Assembly: GCA_002418205.1 (NCBI GenBank)
Contig: DIDP01000065.1
Coordinates: 1-9,650 of the forward strand
Length of the DNA: 9,650 nt
Direction: 5' to 3'
DNA from: Anaerolineales bacterium UBA5797
Lineage (GTDB): Bacteria; Chloroflexota; Anaerolineae; Anaerolineales; Villigracilaceae
Both the position numbers and the translations under genes were made by a program. Below, in pieces: positions 6,361 through 9,650 of this stretch (position 1 is its first letter; every line of letters begins with the position of its first letter). The notes beneath the pieces are model-generated. The model had not been told where the DNA came from. It saw nothing but the letters and a program-made list of their open reading frames with translations, and ran no database searches.

Positions 6361-6642
6361 TTACTTCGACCTGGACTTCCCGGACGAACGGCGGCGCGGG
6401 GCGCGTTTGATCGGAATATCCGCGACCAGGCGTTGTGAACGCCCATCATGTTCGAGCCCAAACTGCATTGCGGTTGTGTCGATCTCCACATGGCGGCTGA
6501 TCGTGGCGATCAAATCGTCTCGAAGCGAATCAAGTTCAGCCGGAGTCAGATCCGTGCGGTCATGGATCAGGACAAGCTGAAGACGTTCCTTGGCGCTGTC
6601 CGCGCTGGTTTTCCTGCCGAGGAGTTTATCCCAGAATGACAT
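6361..6642 (-). CDS. minE: MinE, cell-division topological specificity factor
   Basis: MinE binds MinD on the membrane, triggers its ATPase and drives Min oscillation, so that MinC blocks division away from mid-cell. From ATG 6642 the protein has 93 residues, close to the usual ~88. This start has GGAGG with an 8-base gap and lies 2 bases after the minD stop; a longer frame overlapping minD lacks such a site. Visible parts: an N-terminal amphipathic membrane helix (SFWDKLLGRK), the MinD-contact segment SAKERLQLVLIHDR (aligning with the E. coli AKERLQIIVAERR region), and the dimerisation domain (LRDDLIATISRHVEID...). The C-terminus (RAPRRRSSGKSRSK) is more basic than in E. coli MinE. Together with minC and minD it forms a complete Min set. 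Confidence 0.93.
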   Translation of the reverse strand: MSFWDKLLGRKTSADSAKERLQLVLIHDRTDLTPAELDSLRDDLIATISRHVEIDTTAMQFGLEHDGRSQRLVADIPIKRAPRRRSSGKSRSK

Positions 6643-6644
6643 GA

Positions 6645-7442
6645 TCACTTCCTCCCCGTCAGTTTCTGAAGCCGCTGCCACAGACTCCCGCCGCTATCCA
6701 GATCGAGGAATGGAACGGTCTCGCCTTTGATGCGACGGGCGATATTCCTGAAAGCCTGCCCAGCCTTGCTCTTCCCGTCGGCGGCAACCGGTGCGCCGCG
6801 GTTGGCTCCGATCAATACGCCTTCATCCTCCGGGACGATGCCGATCAATTCGACTGCCAGCAGATCAAGGACATCATCAGCAGACAACATATCATGATTC
6901 CGGACCATGACCGGATTCAAGCGGTTCAAAATCAGGGATCCGGGTCCTTTCTCCTCCGCTTCGAGAATCCCGATCACCCGATCTGCATCCCGCACCGCGC
7001 TGACTTCAGGGTTGGTGACCACGATGACGCGGTCGGCCGGGGCGATGGCATTTTTAAAGCCGCGCTCGATGCCAGCCGGTGAATCGATCAGGATGTAGTC
7101 ACATTCCGAACGAAGGTCCTTCACCAGGCGATTCATGTCGCTGGCTGAAACCGCATTCTTATCGCGCGTCTGGGCGGCAGGGATCAGAAACAACTCCGGG
7201 ATTTTCTTATCACGGATCATTGCCTGCTTGAGGCGGCAACGACCTTCGATCACATCCACAATATCGTAAACGATGCGGTTCTCCAACCCGAGAATGACAT
7301 CCAGATTTCGCAAGCCGATATCGCCGTCGATACAGACAACCTTGGAACCCAGGGAGGCAAGGGCAACCGCAAGGTTTGCAACGGTGGTGGTCTTTCCGAC
7401 CCCTCCCTTGCCTGAGGTTACAGTGAGAACTTCTGCTGGCAT
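6645..7442 (-). CDS. minD: MinD, septum-site determining ATPase
   Basis: ParA/MinD-family ATPase that dimerises on the membrane when bound to ATP, recruits MinC and is released by MinE. The 265-residue length is typical. Visible motifs: the deviant Walker A SGKGGVGKTT (residues 10-19, with the signature Lys11), CIDGDIGLRNLD (37-48, switch region), YILIDSPAGIERG (116-128, Walker B) and VTNPE. The C-terminal GGSLWQRLQKLTGRK (251-265) fits the amphipathic membrane-targeting helix that sets MinD apart from ParA. AGGA lies about 7 bases before ATG 7442. The stop codon is 2 bases from minE and the gap from minC is 29 bases, so the three are co-transcribed. Confidence 0.96.
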   Translation of the reverse strand: MPAEVLTVTSGKGGVGKTTTVANLAVALASLGSKVVCIDGDIGLRNLDVILGLENRIVYDIVDVIEGRCRLKQAMIRDKKIPELFLIPAAQTRDKNAVSASDMNRLVKDLRSECDYILIDSPAGIERGFKNAIAPADRVIVVTNPEVSAVRDADRVIGILEAEEKGPGSLILNRLNPVMVRNHDMLSADDVLDLLAVELIGIVPEDEGVLIGANRGAPVAADGKSKAGQAFRNIARRIKGETVPFLDLDSGGSLWQRLQKLTGRK

Positions 7443-7471
7443 AATCTATTCCTGTATTCCAAAAATAATAC

Positions 7472-8155
7472 TTAACTTATCGTCCAGGGCTCGGCGTGCA
7501 GTCTGCCATCGTGATTGATGCTGGCAATTTCAGGCTTCGGGTCTGATTGTGGCTTCAATGTGGCAGAGACCTCGTCCGCGATCCGTAACTGGGTCGGCGA
7601 AAGATCCAGCGCACAGATCACGGCGTCCCTGTTGCCTTTTGAACCTGCATGCACCATGCCGCGCAAGCGTCCCCAGATGATGACGTTCCCTTCTGCAACG
7701 ATTTCGGCGCCTGGGTTCACATCACCCAGCACGACAACATGACCAGAAAATTCGATCCGGGTCCCCGAACGCAGGGTGCGATTCAGAAACAAGGCGGTCT
7801 CTTCACCAAGGTCCTCAACGGCATACTGACGGGTCTCTTCGGGCCGCGGTTTGGATATGCGTGTGGCAAGCCCAAGCAATTGCGCGGTCTTTTCGGTCGT
7901 GGGCGATTCGCTGACCACAGCCCAAAGAAAAATTCCGCGGTCGGAAAGTTGGTCCCGAAGTTCAACCATTTCATTGACATGCAAAACCTGGCTTGTGACA
8001 TCCAGCGCCAGCCGCGCACCCCGGAAAAATTCCAATTGCGAATCCACCTGTGCGAACAACGCGGCACGCTGTTCCTCCCAGGGAGCATCGTCCAGCGTAA
8101 CCAGGAGACCGTCACGCAGGCCCTTGATCTGGATCTTTGAATTCGCCTCGCTCAT
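7472..8155 (-). CDS. minC: MinC, septum-site determining inhibitor
   Basis: MinC is carried by MinD and stops FtsZ from forming rings at wrong places. From ATG 8155 the protein has 227 residues (231 if ATG 8167 is used; neither has a clear ribosome site). The N-terminal ~100 residues are the variable FtsZ-inhibiting domain. The C-terminal half holds the conserved beta-helix: GTRIEFSGHVVVLGDVNPGA, then EGNVIIWGRLRGMVHAG, where the WGxLRGxxHAG pattern is diagnostic and binds MinD. The tail after the beta-helix (KPQSDPKPEIASINHDGRLH) is polar. An extended -10 promoter lies just upstream. A good promoter here would place the start near 8173, so either ATG would have a very short leader. Confidence 0.92.
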   Translation of the reverse strand: MSEANSKIQIKGLRDGLLVTLDDAPWEEQRAALFAQVDSQLEFFRGARLALDVTSQVLHVNEMVELRDQLSDRGIFLWAVVSESPTTEKTAQLLGLATRISKPRPEETRQYAVEDLGEETALFLNRTLRSGTRIEFSGHVVVLGDVNPGAEIVAEGNVIIWGRLRGMVHAGSKGNRDAVICALDLSPTQLRIADEVSATLKPQSDPKPEIASINHDGRLHAEPWTIS

Positions 8156-8179
8156 GGATATTGCCATCTGAATTGACGA

Positions 8180-8188
8180 ATTATAGCA
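8180..8188 (-). promoter_or_regulatory. extended -10 promoter for minC-minD-minE-rodA
   Basis: On the minus strand TGCTATAAT reads as a perfect extended -10 (TATAAT at 8180-8185). No good -35 box is found at 17-18 bases. It lies in the short gap between the mrdA stop (8204) and minC. It would give a secondary start for minCDE and rodA apart from any upstream promoter. Confidence 0.5.
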
Positions 8189-8203
8189 TGTCTCTTTATG
8201 GCA

Positions 8204-9650
8204 TTACCCGCCGGTCTCCCGGGCAATATCGATCGATTTGAGTTCGAAATACGCCTGCATGACTCGCGCGACGATTGGAGCCGCCACCGTACCACCTTCG
8301 CCGCCATTATAGGCAAATGCAATGACGATGATCTCCGGGTCGTCGTATGGAGCGTATGCCAGAGTCCATGCATGGGTTGGCCACGCGCCGAACTGACAAC
8401 GATTGGCTGCCGCCGCAACGTCATCACAATATTCGGCGGTTCCCGTCTTGCCTGCAACCGCGATCGGGAGCGGATAATCCTCATTGAACACCCGATAAAG
8501 TGTGCCAAGCGGATTTTCGGTGACCGCCAGGCGCGTCCCGGTGCGCACGGCTTCCACGGATTCGGGTCTGACGATCTTCAGGTTCCCCGTCTCATCGCAA
8601 TATCCCTGATCGCAGCTATATTCCTTGATCATCGGTTTCTGGGTAATATCCCATTTCATGTTTGGAGTGAATGGAGAGATCTGATAACTGCCTTCGGGAG
8701 GCGCGGGGCGTGCATCGGTTGGGTCTGCCAGATTCACCCACATTTCCTGGCTTCTGCCCTGCCTGTCTGTGACACTGCGGACTTCATAAATTGAAAAATC
8801 CGACGGGTCAAACCAGACCGGGACCACGCGGCCTTCGTCATCCTGCACCTCGCGGACGATGGTTGGCTGCATCAATTTTCCGCGGTTCGCAATCGTTGCC
8901 CCAGACATGAGGACCTGCAACGGCGTTCCGAGGACATAGCCCTGTCCCACGCTGGCAATGTATGTGTCGCCGGTGGACCAGTTCTCGCCTGTGTTGATGC
9001 GCTTCCATTGCGGCGATGGGATCAAGCCATCCTCTTCACCGGGAAGCTGGATGCCAGACCGTTCATCGTATCCCAAAGCGCGCGCATACTCGCGCAGGCG
9101 GAAGATGCCAAGTCCTTCTTCGATCTCGCCTTCATACCCGCCGCCCAGCTTATAAAAACAAACGTTGCTCGAATAGGCAATGCAATGGAAGAAATCCAGC
9201 GCGCCGAAACCCGCTTCATTGATCACGCCGTTACGCTCATAGATCCAGTCCACGAACGGACGCGAGTTCGCATCGGTGCATGGATCGGTCGGACGGAAGC
9301 GCTCGCATAACACCAACCTGCCCGGAGTCTGGATGATATCCGTGGGAGAAACAACGCCTTCGTTATACGCGCCTGTCGCTGTTGAGAGCTTGAACACCGA
9401 CCCGGGAGCCAGTTCAGCAGAGATGGCATTGTTCACAAGGGGTCTGCGAGGGTCCTGACTCAGTTGTTCGTAGTAATATCCCGGAATAAAGCGCACCATG
9501 CGGTTATTCTCAAAGGTCGGGTAGGAGACCATGGCAAGGATCTCTCCGGTCTTCGGATTCATAGCGATCACCACACCGCTCGAAATGCGGATCGATCCAA
9601 AGAACGTATTCCAATAATTGATCTCTTCGACGAGAGAGGCTTCAGCGATT
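8204..9650 (-). CDS. mrdA: penicillin-binding protein 2, transpeptidase (5' end outside window)
   Basis: Class B penicillin-binding protein that cross-links peptidoglycan during side-wall growth with RodA. The frame stays open to the window edge, so the N-terminal membrane anchor and pedestal domain lie outside; about 481 residues are visible. Counting from codon 9574 as residue 1, the catalytic motifs are complete: SVFK (S59, K62; Ser codon at 9398-9400), SSN (135-137) and KTG (376-378). The SVFK-to-KTG distance is about 317 residues, against roughly 215 in E. coli PBP2. Most of the excess lies at about residues 241-345, including an extra segment with Cys321 and Cys326. Eight cysteines appear in the visible part: 90, 99, 131, 139, 321, 326, 383 and 393. 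I call it PBP2 rather than FtsI because of its place beside the min genes and rodA. The stop lies 36-48 bases before minC, depending on the minC start. Confidence 0.94.
   Translation of the reverse strand, partial: IAEASLVEEINYWNTFFGSIRISSGVVIAMNPKTGEILAMVSYPTFENNRMVRFIPGYYYEQLSQDPRRPLVNNAISAELAPGSVFKLSTATGAYNEGVVSPTDIIQTPGRLVLCERFRPTDPCTDANSRPFVDWIYERNGVINEAGFGALDFFHCIAYSSNVCFYKLGGGYEGEIEEGLGIFRLREYARALGYDERSGIQLPGEEDGLIPSPQWKRINTGENWSTGDTYIASVGQGYVLGTPLQVLMSGATIANRGKLMQPTIVREVQDDEGRVVPVWFDPSDFSIYEVRSVTDRQGRSQEMWVNLADPTDARPAPPEGSYQISPFTPNMKWDITQKPMIKEYSCDQGYCDETGNLKIVRPESVEAVRTGTRLAVTENPLGTLYRVFNEDYPLPIAVAGKTGTAEYCDDVAAAANRCQFGAWPTHAWTLAYAPYDDPEIIVIAFAYNGGEGGTVAAPIVARVMQAYFELKSIDIARETGG

Noticed and set aside
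8204..9574. GTG at 9574 as the start of the PBP2 gene
   Set aside because: The frame continues without a stop to the window edge, and the missing part (membrane anchor and pedestal) must lie upstream, so the gene is only partly inside the window.

Overview
The window reads as an ordinary bacterial chromosome segment. It has an intact tRNA, standard housekeeping genes, short intergenic gaps and clear sigma-70-type promoters and intrinsic terminators. I see no mobile element, CRISPR array or obvious foreign island. The cell-shape gene order (mrdA, minC, minD, minE, rodA) and the general look of the proteins suggest a Chloroflexota (Anaerolineae-like) bacterium. That placement is an impression from gene order and protein style, not a computed result.

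Left part (1-2350): a minus-strand tRNA-Gln(CUG) has its own well-formed promoter. Next comes a small two-helix membrane protein of unknown function on the minus strand. A divergent promoter region then leads into a plus-strand glutaminyl-tRNA synthetase (glnS), which ends in an intrinsic terminator. The tRNA carries the bases that E. coli-type GlnRS is known to read, so substrate and enzyme sit about 560 bp apart.

Middle (2351-3660): a compact stand-alone class III nucleotide cyclase domain starts just after the glnS terminator. After a 212-base gap with an AT-rich promoter comes a small HExxH protein with a strongly basic tail, closed by a strong terminator. These two and the small membrane protein are the least understood genes here.

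Right part (3678-9650, all minus strand): reading in the direction of transcription from the right edge, there is PBP2 (mrdA, 5' end outside the window), minC, minD, minE, rodA and then glutamyl-tRNA synthetase (gltX). PBP2 and RodA form the transpeptidase/glycosyltransferase pair of the elongation machinery, and MinCDE places the division septum. In many bacteria mreBCD lies just upstream of such a cluster, so it may lie beyond the right edge. An extended -10 promoter before minC suggests that minCDE-rodA can be transcribed separately from mrdA. gltX has its own promoter overlapping the end of rodA and starts at TTG behind a strong Shine-Dalgarno sequence.

I did not find a convincing new biological system. 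The observations most worth a second look are the cysteine-bearing insertion in PBP2, the HExxH protein with its basic tail, and the cyclase with Lys at the usual catalytic Arg position.
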